Shown here piece after piece: positions 21,951-35,093 of a DNA stretch of 64,000 bases. Made by a program: the position numbers and the translations under genes. This DNA comes from Schistocephalus solidus (lineage: Eukaryota > Platyhelminthes > Cestoda > Diphyllobothriidea > Diphyllobothriidae). Location: assembly GCA_017591395.1 (NCBI GenBank), contig WEDG01004288.1:62001-126000 (forward strand), given 5' to 3'. The notes under the pieces were generated by a model. It was not told the DNA's origin and did not search any database. It was given only the letters and a program-made list of their open reading frames with translations. Within the stretch, counting starts at the first letter, position 1; the number at the start of each line of letters is the position of its first letter.

Positions 21951-24869
21951 CTATTCCCGTCTCCATGTTGGGTTCCCATACAAGGCATCCTTACTACGTC
22001 ATGTCTTCAGGTTCACCGTACTGTGGGTTTGACTGCCAGCTCATCCTACATTAAGCTAGTAAGAACTCATTGATTTCCTATGATATTTTAAGGGAATGGT
22101 TACCCTATACGTAGTTCGGCTACGCGAAGGACAGGGAATCTTGGAGGCTTACCTTATTGTACTCCCCTACTCCCTCCCCCCATCTTTTTTCTACCCAAAA
22201 CTGTCCAATTGATGCTCGGCTCCTGTACGAGTTCAAAGACTCAGGCGTATGCATATAGGGTTCCATTTATTGCGCCTTCCTCTTCTAAAATAAATCCCTA
22301 AAACATTTACCGTTCGTTACCCTTATTTGAACGCTCTTTTAGTGAATTCCTTTTCTTCATTTTTTACTATATGCGCTTTTTGAAGGATTCGCCGTCACTA
22401 TGCCACTCTGAGCTAATTGTTGCATGCTCAGATGTAGCAGAATGCAAGAATGTTGCTTACAATGGCAATAATAACCGTGAAACAACGATTATACCGGCTT
22501 AGCTGGCATCCTGTTGGATTATCTGGCCTCAGTTCGAGGTTTGCAACCCCTTCTGACTGGGGATGTTGACGCCCAAGTTTGGTTGGCCTCCTCGAAGTAG
22601 GGAGAAATCTGATGATGATCTGGCCAATCGCGAAAGACAGCGGCAAACGAATTCTTTCGGCGCTTTTAAACTTAACTATATCAATCGAGATTGAGCTCTC
22701 AGGACAGGTCAGTGCCTCGAAGCACCCGTGTAGAACCCAACTCCAAACCTAGGTCTTTGGCCATAAACACAAAAGCTAGATTCAGCACAACTTAGCATTG
22801 TGGTCGGGTGGTTGTCAAGCTCATTGGATTGATCAACCATTTGTTCTGCATGCATGACAACTGATAGCACGGACTGAGCCTTCGCGAAGAGTTCCATTTA
22901 CGCACCTTTCTACGATTCAAAAAGAAAGCACCCATGATAGCTGGTGGAAGGATAAGCATAAGGTTGACAGGACAGGCCAAACAACAGTAAAAAAGGCACT
23001 CTAGAATGTGCCAACCACCGGAAAACCGGAATTTGTATTGTGGTGGTTACTGGATAAACGCAGTAGCCCATATTGCAGCAGCTAAGAGGAGTCTGCTGGC
23101 CTCAAGAATCCCAGTCAGTTGCTCTCAATCCTTAACTGCCAAAGGATCGTTGTCGACGGTGAGAAATGTGCTATGCCTTTATCGCAAACAAGCTGACAGG
23201 TTTTCTTCTTCGTCTTCTTCTTTTTCTTCTTTTTTTTTTCTTCTTCTTCTTCTTTCGTGAAATGGATATCCAGAAAGGTTAGGCTGAGCAGTTTAGGTTA
23301 ATTCTACACAATGTTCCTCCAGACGCTAATGAACGTGCCCCGCTATAATGGCACCGTACTACCAAACCCATGGCCGCGGGACTATGCATTGGAATTGCCA
23401 GCGTCCAAAAACTACTTGGTGCATCAGGGTCATGAAAATCAAAGACCGATTAAATTCCAAGAAGAAGTGTAGGTTTGCGTATCACATACCGTGCGTAAAC
23501 GGTCGTTGTAACGATGAAGGCCAGACTGAACTCATGTTCAGATCGCGCATGCAAGAAACTAAGCTGACCATGCGATGAGGTGACGAATTATTGCACGTGG
23601 CGGTCTACACCTGCGAAGCGAGACATGAGCTCAATTTCGCATCCGTCGAAATAGCCTAGTCCTGACAGGTACTTGGAGAGGGGGGGAAGGAGGAGTGAGC
23701 TATCTGACAATATTGATGTATCACGAGATGTTAAAAGATGGGAATAAACATACCGGGTTGAGCTTGGGCCAACGGAGCCTTAGGACCTGCATAAGCGGTT
23801 TATGCGAGCATAAGTTTGGGTTGGCTAGCCTAACGGTCACTGCCCCTGCCATCGCAAGTATCCGCCGATGCAGAAACGTGGTGTCTTAATGGCCCTTCTT
23901 TAGAAGGTGAAGACGATGATTCAAACAGCGAAAGTTAATTGATAAAGGGCATCGCAGGGCATCGACTCCAGCATCCATAAGCACCAGAGCAGACTCGCTG
24001 TCACTAACACTTATTTCTCTGTGGGCACGAACACCGATCCAATAGCCCAAAATACTTAAGTAGTCTTCCTAGCCCTCGATTTTATTTCTTTCTTTCCCGA
24101 CCAAAAAACTTTGAGGATATTCTGATAGTGGTGCGGTCCTCATGTTGGCACAGCCGCTATAGAGACCTCGTGCACACGGTTGACCATAATCCCCCTGTGT
24201 GTCTGTGGTCATAACATGCTTATGGTTTAGGCTTCTAAATATAGAAAATAACCTCCTCTTGTCGTGGGAATGAGGGAGGAGTTATCATGTTAATAGGCCG
24301 CAGGGGCAGGTAGCTAGTATCCTACGACGACTCATATGTGGGAACGACCACTACGCCACCATTGGCGAAAGGGGCCACAAAGTGTGCTGTGTCTTTTTAT
24401 TTCCTCCTCTGACACGCGCAGCTAGGCATTGTCAGTTCTTTTCGGTGAGCTGCATTGTAATAGGGAATAAACCACACAGAAATATAAAATTTATGTAAAA
24501 TTATCCTTTTTAAGCAAAATACCACTAGTTTTCTGCATTCAGAACAGAATGCAAGAATTTTCGGTGCCGAGTTAACCGAATGTTTTTTTCCCGTGTGGTG
24601 GTGTTTCAAGGTATCTGAGCCCTGCGCCGGGTCTCATCTAGAGAGCAATGGTGCTGCGTCTGCAGCCCGCACCCAGTTAATTCTTCAGCCGATGGCGAGT
24701 AACCCGCGAACTTTCGCCTGGTGAGGAAACCCGTTTCCATGAAAAGGAAGGGAGACTGAAAACACCCGCTGCACTTGTTTCAAGCCTTACCCGTTCTGAA
24801 CTGCCAACATTCCATGGCCTGCATTTTTCTCATGAATAACCTCAGCTACTGACTAACACTAGTAACAAT
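21951..24869. other. Long stretch without an identified gene
   Basis: No frame above 84 codons and no domain is seen. A TTC/CTT microsatellite lies at 23201-23255. CTGATGA occurs at 22608 but without a ribozyme fold. Confidence 0.4.
23201..23255. repeat. TTC-rich microsatellite
   Basis: An imperfect pyrimidine run of TTC and T blocks, about 55 bases long. Confidence 0.8.
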
Positions 24870-25010
24870 AAGTAGCTTTCAGTATTTGTTCAGTTTTAGC
24901 TGTATGCGGTCTCTGCAGATGGGTAGACCAAACTACTACCCGAAACGTCAGACATCTAGTAAACCTCTTCCAGTGAGTGTCTTCTCCCTCTATCATGCCG
25001 CATTGGTATC
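24870..25010 (+). mobile_element. Possible PLE 3'-end remnant
   Basis: The words TAGACCAAACTACTACCCGAAACGTCAGACAT then CCTCTTCCAGTGAG parallel the end of PLE P2 at 26785-26842 (GAAACAACTGCTCGTAACGTCAGACA, CCTCTCCCGGTGAG). This suggests a short 3' fragment of the same kind of element, lying just before a minus-strand SINE1 copy. Confidence 0.4.
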
Positions 25011-25084
25011 GAATTTTCAGTCCTGTTAATCGATGAATACTGTACATCAATTTTGACATTTGTTTATGAACGCTCACCGAGCGT

Positions 25085-25335
25085 TAACAGAACTCGTCCC
25101 GTTCTGCCCTGGGGATCATTATCGAACCCCGCCAGCAGCTGCATAGCGGCTAGTAGTAGTAGGGGTATAGGACCAGTGCCAACAAATTCAAGGGAGACTG
25201 GAATAGGCATTTCTGGCTCATCAGCCTGTCATACCCAACCCCAGCTTGTACCCCCACCCGAGGCTCAAACCCGCAACCTGTTGATCAGAAATCCAACGCT
25301 CTTACCATTGAGCCACAGGCTTGTTATCTTGCTGG
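25085..25335 (-). repeat. SINE1 single copy with decayed hammerhead
   Basis: Read on the minus strand this is a diverged relative of the ~302-bp array unit: a tRNA-like head (GTGGCTCAATGGTAAGAGCG near 25320-25300) with a degraded B box (GGGTTTGAGCC), then GGTATGACAGGCTGATGA, GCCAGAAATG and CCAGTCTCCC. Ribozyme stem II has been lost, because CTGATGA runs directly into GCCAGAAA, and one stem I pair is broken. A tail with CTAGCCGCTATGCAGCTGC follows. The head is closer to a true tRNA than the array heads are, so this copy may reflect an older subfamily. Confidence 0.65.
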
Positions 25336-25719
25336 TTTAGATCAGGGTGTGGACATTCATTTCGAACGCTCACCGATCGACATCGTCTGTAAACTGACAT
25401 TAAAGCCAATTATTGATCTTGTAGCAGCCACATCTCGTGCCCATCTCTTTGGCGTCCCATTTCTGAGTCGGCAGCCGTAAAAGGCGTGCTTAACCGCTGA
25501 CACCGCCAACGCACGCTCAGAACCACAAACTTTTTGACCTGAGCTAAATCGAGGCGGCATCGACACCTGCGGCTATCCTGCGCGCATTAGCCAGTCTCCT
25601 CTGTCATGCATAGGCCCTTGCGCTTACGCCACCGAAACTCAGCCTTTGATTTAACCACTCACCTGCCACACACTCAGACAGTACCGCCCTCATGCAGCAG
25701 ACAAAAGCGTAAAACAGAC

Positions 25720-26842
25720 CGCTGATGAGAAGCTCCCGAAAAGGACACGTTGTTCTGCCACACAAGCAAACAGCCATCTCGAGGCAGATTATGCTGCAAC
25801 CACCCAATGCAGCACAACCGAAGTTGTATACACACGCTGTATCTACGGATAGAAACTCACCGCAGTACGCCAGCTGCTAAACGGGACGAGATGAAGCTTC
25901 TCCGGGAACTATTCGCAGCCAACGGCTATCCACGAACGTTCATTGAACGGAATCTAATGACACCGATAACGCGGAAACGAAGAGAGTTGTCAGCCAAAGT
26001 CATGGCGGAGCATTCCGTACATGAAAAGGATCTCCAAAAACCGTAGCTAGATCCATTGGCCTCTCCGGAATAGGATTTGCCCACAGGCTTACCTTAACAA
26101 TCCGCCAGCACATGATGCTGCCAAAAGATCCCATTCCTAATCGGGAGAAGTCAGCCGTCATCTACCGACTTCAGTGCAACTACGGGATATGCAACTATGT
26201 TGGAGGAACCGGACGGCACTACAAACGCGAATGCACGAACATCATTTGACCGTACGAAGTTTTGACCAAAATTCAGAGGTGGCAACACCTGCTTCTGCAA
26301 CGGGGCACGTCTTTAACTGACGCCACTGAAATTGTGGGTCGAGGTGACGGTGCACCTCAAGGCAGATAAACGAAGCCTGGATGTCTACCACCAACAGCTC
26401 AGTCAACCGCCACATTAATCTTTCGGCTCCCCATCTGGTATTAAGAACCTTCTTGTCAGGAGACCGTTACGGCATGAAACATCCAGGGCCACCGACTATC
26501 TCCGCGGCCGAAGAGGATGGGGGTAGACCACGCCACAGTGAAACCCCGGCTGATGCGGTATCACAAGGGGTCAGCCGGTGTGACGACGACCAGGAGTGAA
26601 CCAAGCCGTAGTGGGATGCCGCGGCCGACACAATCTAACGTGGCAGAACAGACAACCGGCACTGGTGACGACACCGGCGACACGAGGGGGACATTGCACA
26701 CAGCCGAGTGTTGACAGGCCAGGGGCAATGAGAACAGTGGCATATAATGGGAGGTGCGAGCATGACTCGCCAGCCTCTGAAGATGGAGTAGACGAAACAA
26801 CTGCTCGTAACGTCAGACAACCAATATACCTCTCCCGGTGAG
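25720..26842 (+). mobile_element. Penelope-like element P2 (C-terminal part, broken)
   Basis: The frame at 25883-26046 encodes MKLLRELFAANGYPRTFIERNL, the PLE linker between RT and endonuclease (compare SKNGYPRDIVHRCL in P3). After stops, 26125-26230 encodes KDPIPNREKSAVIYRLQC and CNYVGGTGRHYKRE, the GIY-YIG core. The 3' end reads ASEDGVDETTARNVRQ at 26773-26820 and runs into a TTC microsatellite at 26845, a typical PLE 3' terminus. Several stops and shifts make it dead. Confidence 0.7.
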
Positions 26843-26844
26843 CA

Positions 26845-26870
26845 CTTCTTCTTCTTCTTCTTCTTCTTCT
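26845..26870. repeat. TTC microsatellite at PLE 3' end
   Basis: A perfect CTT repeat directly follows the PLE P2 end and is probably part of, or seeded by, the retrotransposon tail. Confidence 0.8.
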
Positions 26871-27179
26871 TGTTCTTCAAAGTTCTAAATTGTTATTAAG
26901 TCGGAAGAGGAGACAGAAGCTAGCTTCCAGTGTTCAAGCCCATTTACAATTTATGTTACTTAAAAGACGTATATATTTGTTAAGAAGTATTTGGCAGTGT
27001 CTCATGTGGAATTTATTGAGCGAAATGATTGTAGTCATTTTCAACTTTTGAACGGCTCGAATCATTCATTAAACCAGAGAACAGCAGCAGTATTCGAGAA
27101 GTGGAATTACAAACATTCGATAAATTCTTAATTTTTGTTTCAGGAAGTTAGAAATTCTAAGAAATAAAACCATAAATCT

Positions 27180-28085
27180 TGGCAGATTTAGACCTAATTC
27201 TATTGGCCTGAGGTGATCGATTTAAATTATTGGTACACCTGAAATCTAGGTCCTTGGTGGTGGAACATTAATTCATAGAGGTTCCTTGAAAAATAAGTGC
27301 TTTTGGTAGCCCTTCAGACCCAAAACTCATGTAACGGCACTTAGAAGGTGAGAATTCAATTTGTCACTTTGAGCTTTATGCGCATGGATTTGCTTTAAGC
27401 CTCGTTGAACTGCAGATATTGAGAGGGAATGCACGCATTTGATATCATCAGCATAAATTAAAGATTGAGTGTTTAACTTTCGATGAGATATAATTTATGT
27501 AAAGCAAAAACATAAGTGGTTCTAGCATGGTATCCAGCAGAACACCGCTTATAATAGGGGTCTCTGTTGAAAATGAGGACGACACGCTAAGACCTTGCTT
27601 CTGAAAAGGTAGGTAATGCGTAATGAAAATAAAATCAAAGGACTACGAATTTCTAGAGTTTTCCAGTTTCCTGAGTCTCCTATGAGCCCTTACTAAGATC
27701 GAAATAGATAACGACACATATAAATGATCATTACGAAGAATTTTAATAGCTTTAGAAAAGATATGTTGATGGTTCACAAGTGCGATCGGGCAAAAAGCCA
27801 TGTTGGGAAGAGCTAAAAGTAGATTGTTTATGTTAAAATCTTTAATTTGTATGAAAAGTGGTTTTCGAAACAGTTAGGAAGGCAGTTGTGTGAACACCAC
27901 GATAATGTTTAACATTCGAAGAGAGAGAGCCAGAATTGAAAACGGGTATCGTAATAATAAAATAATAATCGAATTTTTCAATAATCAGGAAAAACCAATT
28001 TCCCAAAAATACTGAGAAGAATTTGTTCAGCAAAGGGAAAAATTTAGTTGGGATGTTGTCAGTTCAGTGAATGTGAATTAACAAA
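27180..28085 (-). mobile_element. LINE-B remnant (minus strand)
   Basis: Read on the minus strand, 27842-28033 encodes LNKFFSVFLGNWFF, which aligns with LSKLFSVFLDNDFF of the LINE-B copy at 34200. Further on, ILRNDHLYVSLSI aligns with SLRNEHLSVVVIYF. A YADDIK catalytic motif lies at about 27444-27458, after PIISGVLLDTMLEPLMF. Stops and frameshifts are numerous, so this is an old copy of the CR1/Jockey-like family. Its 3' part is not delimited. Confidence 0.65.
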
Positions 28086-29329
28086 GTCGGCTATCTGTTT
28101 CTGACTATGTATGACAATTGTGGTAGTAGAAAACACATGAAATAACAGAGGAAATGAGGGGTTGGGATTAGATTCCGTGGTAAAATGGTTGGCAAAACAA
28201 TGAAGTTAACACTTCTGCCTAGCCCGAAATCATCATAAATAAATTATTGCTGCAATAAAATAACGAAGGAATGACTTTGAGGAGCACTTGGTCGCACGAA
28301 GGGCGGAAGATTTCAGCAAGAACTCTGGAAGAATTCGCATCGCTAATTGCTAGAGACTCCTACGTAATACACCGCCTCGGTTGCACCCGGTTGTTCCATC
28401 TCGTCGAGTGGAGTGGCTAACTGAGCTTTATCCCCTCACTAAACGTTTGCAGTGATCGCCCTCTGACCTCGAGAAGAAACAACCTGGTGGCAGTCCAGCC
28501 AGCATTGTACGCGGAAAGGATCTGAAAGGTGCATGATAAGCATGGCGGGTTTTATCTAATGGAAACGCTTGCCGATTCAGGGTGCAAAAGAAATGATTTT
28601 AACAACGACTGGTACACCAGAATGACTGCTGCGGATTCATTTGCCGTGGTTCAACTCATAATTGTAACGTTAGCGCTCTGTCGACATGAGTAAACGGGCA
28701 TGCACTTTGAAGTCCAGCCGACATCCCTGAAACATGCAGAGTTCACAACCTATCACATGGGTAAAAGGGTCAAAAGTGCAATTGCAGCTTCTGTTTATTT
28801 CTCAAAGACGTTAAATTGAGGGAAGAATCCCTCAGGGACCATCAATGGCGGTATCACTTGTTCGCTGACGAAGGAGACACTCTCATCGAGAAACGAGCTT
28901 TATTGGCCTGACGCTTTCGGGTTCTCAACATCTATCTGATCAGACACCTTATGGTGACGAAGACGCCAGTGGTCTAGAAACTACGTCACATGAACACTGC
29001 GAAATCTGGGAAATGTGATTACCATTATCTGACTCTGCTTCTGATGATGGATTTGAGTTAGAATCAAAATCTTTCGGCTAACAAAGCTCTTCTTCCAGTG
29101 ATCACGTCTACTTATTCTCGCGGCTTCTTCCTGGAACTCGCGTCTTCGCTTCTCTTAGCAATCTCGTTCACCTCCTACTACACACAAAACGGAAGCGGTG
29201 CAGTCTCGGAATCTTATCAAGGAGTCTGTAAACGTCTCAACAATAGAGAAAACTACCACATCTATCTCTCACTCAACCAATCGCTGCGTCTGCAATAATA
29301 GCGCTATCGATGCCCGTGTATTCTTTCCA
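28086..29329. other. Stretch with possible PLE 3'-end scraps
   Basis: Around 28880-28930 (minus) and 29045-29100 (plus, SDDGFELESKSF) short words resemble PLE 3' ends. Nothing else is recognised. Evidence is too thin for separate calls. Confidence 0.3.
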
Positions 29330-29600
29330 ACAGGCCACACGGTAGATTCGTTGGACCAGATCAGGCAAAACATGTGTATTGGGTATGCCCACCCACAACG
29401 AATGTAACACAGGGGAGGAGTGGTAGCAGGACTAAGCGCGGGCTTGTACCATGCCAACCACTCACACCGTCTTGACTCTGTCGGGACACAGTGCTCAGGT
29501 GCGTGAGAGAAGCGGGAGTGCGGTAGATGTTGCGCAGGTCTACTTTCACTCATGAGCGCTCAAAATCACGTGCAAGTCACCGTCCCTGCCCTCTACCCTG
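29330..29600 (+). repeat. Dispersed repeat R1, copy d
   Basis: CGTCTTGACTCTGTCGGG, CTCAGGTG, GAGTGCGGTAGATG, GCGCAGGTCTACT and CACGTGCAAGTCACCGTCCCTG match 42560-42690 closely in the same orientation. Confidence 0.6.
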
Positions 29601-29954
29601 CTGCGGAGCACAGTAGCCGTCATCGGAATCGACAGTTGAAATCTCGTCATTCCGTCACAGGGTCACGAATCCACTGACCCAATTTTCACTGCTCGTCGTC
29701 TACGAGAAACATTTCACCGTACAAAAGTCTGAACTCCTCTCCGTGTTTGTCAACGGGACGAAAGTTCCAGAGATATGTGAAACAGTAAAGACTCTGAAGG
29801 ATACTAAACAGTTTTGGCATGTGATCTCTCGTAACTACAAATGAACGACTTCGAATGTCACTAATCTGACGCGTTGGGTGAAAATATGGTTGTTACGTGC
29901 GTTTTTGTCTCACTAGCGTTATGCCGCGCAGGCCTGGCTTTCGTTGCTCAAGAA

Positions 29955-30380
29955 AAGAATTATCAACTTGGGAGTAAAGAGTGCAGGCGAGGAGCCACGA
30001 AGATGGTTAAAATTTTCGTAATCCGTCTAATGAAGACAGGGTGGTTGGATTTAATTTTGTTTCCTTTAAATTACGAGGCAAATACGTAGTGGCCTGCGGA
30101 TTGAGTTACAGGTCGTGAGTGTGCCCTAGTGTTCAATGCCTACTTCAAATTAGCTGAAACAGAACGCCTGCGTGGTAAACCTTTTAAACTGCAGAGGAAG
30201 TTGGTGCATTGTACTTCCGACAGAACAGCTTCTCACAAAGTGTCATTGGATCCTAGAACAATCTCTCTGCTGAGCTGGTGCTTTCAGACACTTTTTAAAC
30301 ACTTAAAAGCACCATGTATACTAATTTTTCTGAAAATAATTGTGGATGAACTAAACATTGTGCCTGTGGTCTCAGGTTAG
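29955..30380 (+). mobile_element. C-terminal remnant of a third LINE (CR1-like)
   Basis: The translation contains SKECRRGATKMVK, a later LFPLNYEANT, then FNAYFKLAETERLRGKPFKLQRK. This order follows the C-terminal region of CR1-type LINE proteins: an ERVQRRATK-like block, an SLNYRR-like block, and an RGHPFKL-like block. Stops separate the pieces. No RT core is visible upstream, so only the 3' end is present, consistent with 5' truncation. Confidence 0.5.
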
Positions 30381-33300
30381 GTCTGGCTCAAATATATTTA
30401 CGATTGTTCGCTTTTTCAAATTACTACCTTGTTGGATATGAATAGGGAGCTAAAGGCCTATGGACTTTTTACTAAATAAAGCGACATAAAATGATTTAGC
30501 TAACCCAAATATCTTTCGATTCATGCTCCGGCAATGCTAGTGGAAACGCACCTACGTGACTGGCCTTGAATTAACATAAAGTTTTTGTCGGCTGAGATTT
30601 TAAAAAAATGTTATTATGATTCTCGTATAGCGAAAGGAGCCAGTAACATTGATGTCCGTATGCATACAGTAAAGTCCGTAGCAGACCTGAACGCAAAATT
30701 TCGGTACCTATTAACAAAACTCAATGTCTGCTGCCCAAAACTGGCTAAGTGAAAGAAGTGGCCCCAATGCATATACTTTGGACGTAAAAACAATAACTGA
30801 AACTGGATTTTCCATGAGTATAACTATTTGCGAAGTGGAAAATTGTCTACGTCACCGCATATTCAGAAGGAACCGGGTAGACCGTCGAGGTTGTGCAATA
30901 ATTGTACATGTCGAAAAGTCCTGAATGCATCAGAAAATATTGCCAAGTTTTCTTGAAGTGTCGAAGACATTTTGTTAGTCACAGGACAGAGTAGATTATC
31001 GTGCCCCCGATGTACTTATTGTTTAGAGACCATCGGAGACCAGGTGAGTCGCAGGTATTGGTGTAGTCGAGCAAATCTCCCGTCGGAATAACGTCATGAT
31101 CATGGGATGTTTCAACACGCCAAAAATTAACCTGAGCAAAGCTCACGCGCAATGTACAGAATCCGTATTCTATTAGCGCCTCGTACATAGAACACCGAAA
31201 ACACTTCCAAGTAGGATGCGTGAACTTCAAATGACTAATTGCTCGGATTCATTTTTACATGAACGTCAGAGGACATCAGTGATGTCCGCCTGCCCGGCCC
31301 TAGTCGAAGATGCTATGCAATTCTTACGTGGAATAATTCACTTTGCGCAGTTCCATACACTACATGTCCGAAAGGGCAAAATATTTGGTGAGATGACTGC
31401 AACAGAATGAGGACTGACTTTTTCAAACTGAGATTTAGCTTGATGTCCACGAGCGATGTCAACGAAGGTGAAAGTCGTTCAAGCATGGGCTATACAGCTC
31501 ATCAACAGCTACTGTCTTGTGAGGAAATTGAGGCAGAAAAAAATGGCCTTGGCCGACTAAATAACAATGTAAAAATAAATATTTATGAAGCGTGGATTGT
31601 GGAGAAATTACCGCTAGTCGAATCTTTTAATCAACTTAACTCAACGAGGAACAAAATGATTTAGGAATTTGAACAGCATTGAAAGTAAGAGTGGATTTTG
31701 AAAGAGACTTTTACTCACCAATAGTATGGAATTATCAAAGTGTTATTATTCAGGCAAGTGTTGGTAGCACATGTAACTACCATCCTTTTATTGGCAGTAT
31801 TTCATATCTATCTCGTTAAACTGATTTATTTATGATTTTTTTGGTTTAAAAGAGCCAGAAAAATCTGAGGGAGCTCCACGGTCAATGACCTGATTTTTGA
31901 GTTTTTATGGACTACGGAAAAATTCATTCTCATTGTACATTTATTTTTTAAAAATCCTTCCATTTGTCATAAAATATACTTTCTCCAGAAGTTGTGTCCA
32001 TTACATTTTATGCAACGGTGCACTAGGTTCCGCTTAGAAAGCAGATATATATGGGGCTCACCTAGTGTACAACGTCACTTACGGGTTTCGATGTGCCATA
32101 TTTAAGAGAACTACAATATTGTGACTAGGAGGCTGTGCATTATGGGCGAGAAAATCGATAAAGAGGATGGATGCCATGAACGTTGAAAAAGGTTCGTCCT
32201 CCTGCGCAAATGTTTCAAAAGGAGGTGCTATCCGGGGTTGGATTGCTGCATTCCCCACCACAGCCGTGGTCAGGGTCCCACCTACAGCCCAATCTAGCCC
32301 AAATAGCCCCGCCATTTCTCCAGGGCTATGTGGGACCAAGTGGGGCTGGTGGTATCAGGGAATGCTGATTAAGGTTTCTTCTATACCGGAACACGTCCTT
32401 TTTGGTTGGGTGACTCATACTACTTCCCTTCATTACTCTGGGCGTTGACATTAAATTATAGGAGCGTAAAGAGAAGCCTGAATTCTCTGAAAAGCCACGA
32501 AGAGCAATATAAAAGCTGAGCTTTTCAACAATCAACTATCAAGCCGCGTCGTTTTTAAATTGGTTTCGGATTTAATGTCCTCCAAGTTTACGAAGTATCA
32601 CTATCTATCTTAATGTTAAAAGTTACGTTAGTTTGAAATACCTAACGTGTAACTTGCATTTTTCAAAATTTTGGTGCTATCTACTTGGTCATGACGAATG
32701 TGAAGCTTTCCAAATATTCCTATCATAGGGATTCTTTTCCCGTCCGGACGTTAGCACAAGCGTCAACGTTTACTCGCTTCCAAAGTTCACTCCGTTGGTG
32801 GGCTTTTTGAATCTGCTCTCAATTTAGAATGAACAGTCGCAACGAAAGGCTGCGTCATCACATGCTTCTTGCAATTCTGGCTGCTGCCGCCTAACGGTTT
32901 ATTCAAGAAGATATATAATTAAAATGCATCTGCATATAATTCTAATAGGTATCGAAAATGCAGATGGGCCCGATTAATTTGCGCGAAAACAAACTACGCC
33001 CAGGTTGAGATTCGAAGCTGCACCGGAAAATCTATAACAACGTCTAGGGTAGAAAACCAAAGCCTCTAATGACTCGGCCGCGTACGCCCGGAAAACTGAC
33101 CAAAATAACGTCTAACCAGAAAATGACGGCAAAGATGGATACAATATTATTAGTTCCCCACCTGCCTGATAAACTTAATGAATTTCACCTCGGAGGATGA
33201 CAATTATATGGGGTGGTAGATACAGATCGATAAGTAGATGTTTTATTTGAGTACCCGGATTGACACTGTCATTGGAAAAATATAAATTAAGATGATTGCG

Positions 33301-33849
33301 AAATCGTGTACAGTTAAGAAATGAATAGTAGGTCAGCTTCTTGGCGATGACAAATGACAAAACCAAAGTGGTCAAAAATATAAAAAATAGCAGACAGTGA
33401 AAAACTCCTTGGTAATTTTAATGGAAAAGTCATATGTGGAATGGAATTGTAAGGATTTAAGCAGAAAAAGACTGTCACTCTTGTGAGATAAGCATACATG
33501 TAAGGTAGGACTGACATGCTAATGAGAGCGTACGAGGATTCAAAAATGCTCCTCATCGCAATGGAAATCATTTAACGACAAAGGGCTTCTTTTTCAAAAT
33601 CGCAGGTGTGATCCCACTGCGTATCGTGATCTAGGCTTTTATCCCGCTGAAGATTTTTAATTCAAATACAGCCTCTTCTTTGGTTCCACATTTTTCTCCA
33701 AAACAGACTTAAAAATTACCAAAGAGCCGCCTTGACAATCCGTCTATAAGCTCTTTGTCCAGTTCACTTAAAGGATTGCACAAAATATTTGAATAAGCAT
33801 TGACAATTAGGATCGCGCGAGATAGGCAAAGGGAGTCTCGGACACTAAG
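30381..33849. other. Long stretch without an identified gene
   Basis: Open frames at 31216-31410 and 31407-31664 (64 and 85 codons) and on the minus strand at 30979-31230 and 33314-33571 show no domain. The sequence is AT-rich and may contain decayed elements that I cannot recognise. Confidence 0.35.
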
Positions 33850-34989
33850 TGATGCCAATTCATCCAAATCTGTTGCTCAAGAGTATTTTTATGTAGCGCT
33901 CATCAGCTAAGCGTCTGAATGTAACTATGCCTTTACTTGACTGTAACAAAAATTTAGTTACAGAGGATTTGGGCAAAGCAGAAATGTTAAATTTCTTTAT
34001 TGCCAACCAATTTACCATTAAAACTAGCCTTACTCCCTCAATTCCTCTGCTTTCAAATACAAATACGCATCTAACAACCACTAAGTTCTCGGCTTCAAGA
34101 GTTCAAGCGAAATATCTCACCTAAAAAATTCACATTCGTTTGGAACTGATAACATTCCAAACCCACTTATTAAACAGTTTAGAGATTTTCCACCTTTACT
34201 AAGCAAATTATTCTCAGTATTTCTCGACAACGATTTCTTCCCTGATTATTGGAAAACTTCCATCATAATAACAATTTTAAAATCTGGTTCCCGATCCAAC
34301 ATTCATAACTATCGCTACACTCTTCAACATGGCTTTTTACCGGTCGGCTCTTGTGAAACCTGTCACATGTCATTTTCTAAATCAACTAACCTCTCTTCGT
34401 AATGAGCATCTATCTGTAGTAGTAATCTATTTTTATCTAAGTAAGGCATTCGATAAAGTGTCTCATAGACGACTTCTAGCTAATTTAGAGGCCATAGGAT
34501 TTCGTAGTTTCCTTACTGACTTTATTAGATCATACATATCTGATCAAAACAAGCAGTTTTTTTGGGGTCCTCATACTCAATGCTACCCAGATTGTGAGTG
34601 GTGTCCTTCAAGTTACCGTCTTAGGTCCTTTGTTGTTCTTACTTTATATAAATGATACTTCCTCGATAGTTTTACCTTCTCAATCTTATATTTATGCTGA
34701 TGACCTAAAAGGTGTGTATTCCTTCTCTAACTCTACGGCCGAACGGTACATAAAACAAATTTATTCAGACTAAGACGCTCTTTTGGCGTGGAGCTCTGCA
34801 TGGCTAATGGAGTTCTAACATTCAACGTGTCGCTTCATGAGTTTTGGGCCTGTAAGGCTGCCACAACCTTTTTTTAAGGTTGCCCTATGACTGAATGTTC
34901 CTCCATCAAGGACTTGGGCTTAAGCTTTATCAATAAATTGGATCTTTCGCCTCATGTCGATAGAATCAAATTAAAGGCTGAGTCCTTAC
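33850..34989 (+). mobile_element. LINE-B outer copy, left part (interrupted)
   Basis: Pieces of a CR1/Jockey-like ORF2 can be read: NLVTEDLGKAEMLNFF (33950), LSKLFSVFLDNDFF (34200), IIITILKSGS, then, after an internal deletion, LQHGFLPVGSCET, FYLSKAFDKVSHRRLL (34432-34480, catalytic Asp replaced by a Tyr-Leu-Ser context), and YADDLK (34693-34710). SSIKDLGLSFINKLDLSPHVDRI follows at 34899. The reading frame is cut at 34989 by the inner LINE-B and resumes at 39535. Confidence 0.75.
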
Positions 34990-35093
34990 ATTTTAATTTT
35001 AATATTATTATTGTCTATATATCCATACCGACTGTCTGTGTACTCTGTGGCGGTTCTTACATTAATTTCATTTGCTCTGTACCCCCCATAAGT

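Noticed and set aside
22608..22640. CTGATGA with GCGAAAG 16 bases later
   Set aside because: The spacer does not form a stem II closed beside the core, and no stem I is visible.
25723..25760. Possible hammerhead CTGATGAG...CGAAA at the start of PLE P2
   Set aside because: Core words are present, but stem II has only one good pair and no stem I complement was found.
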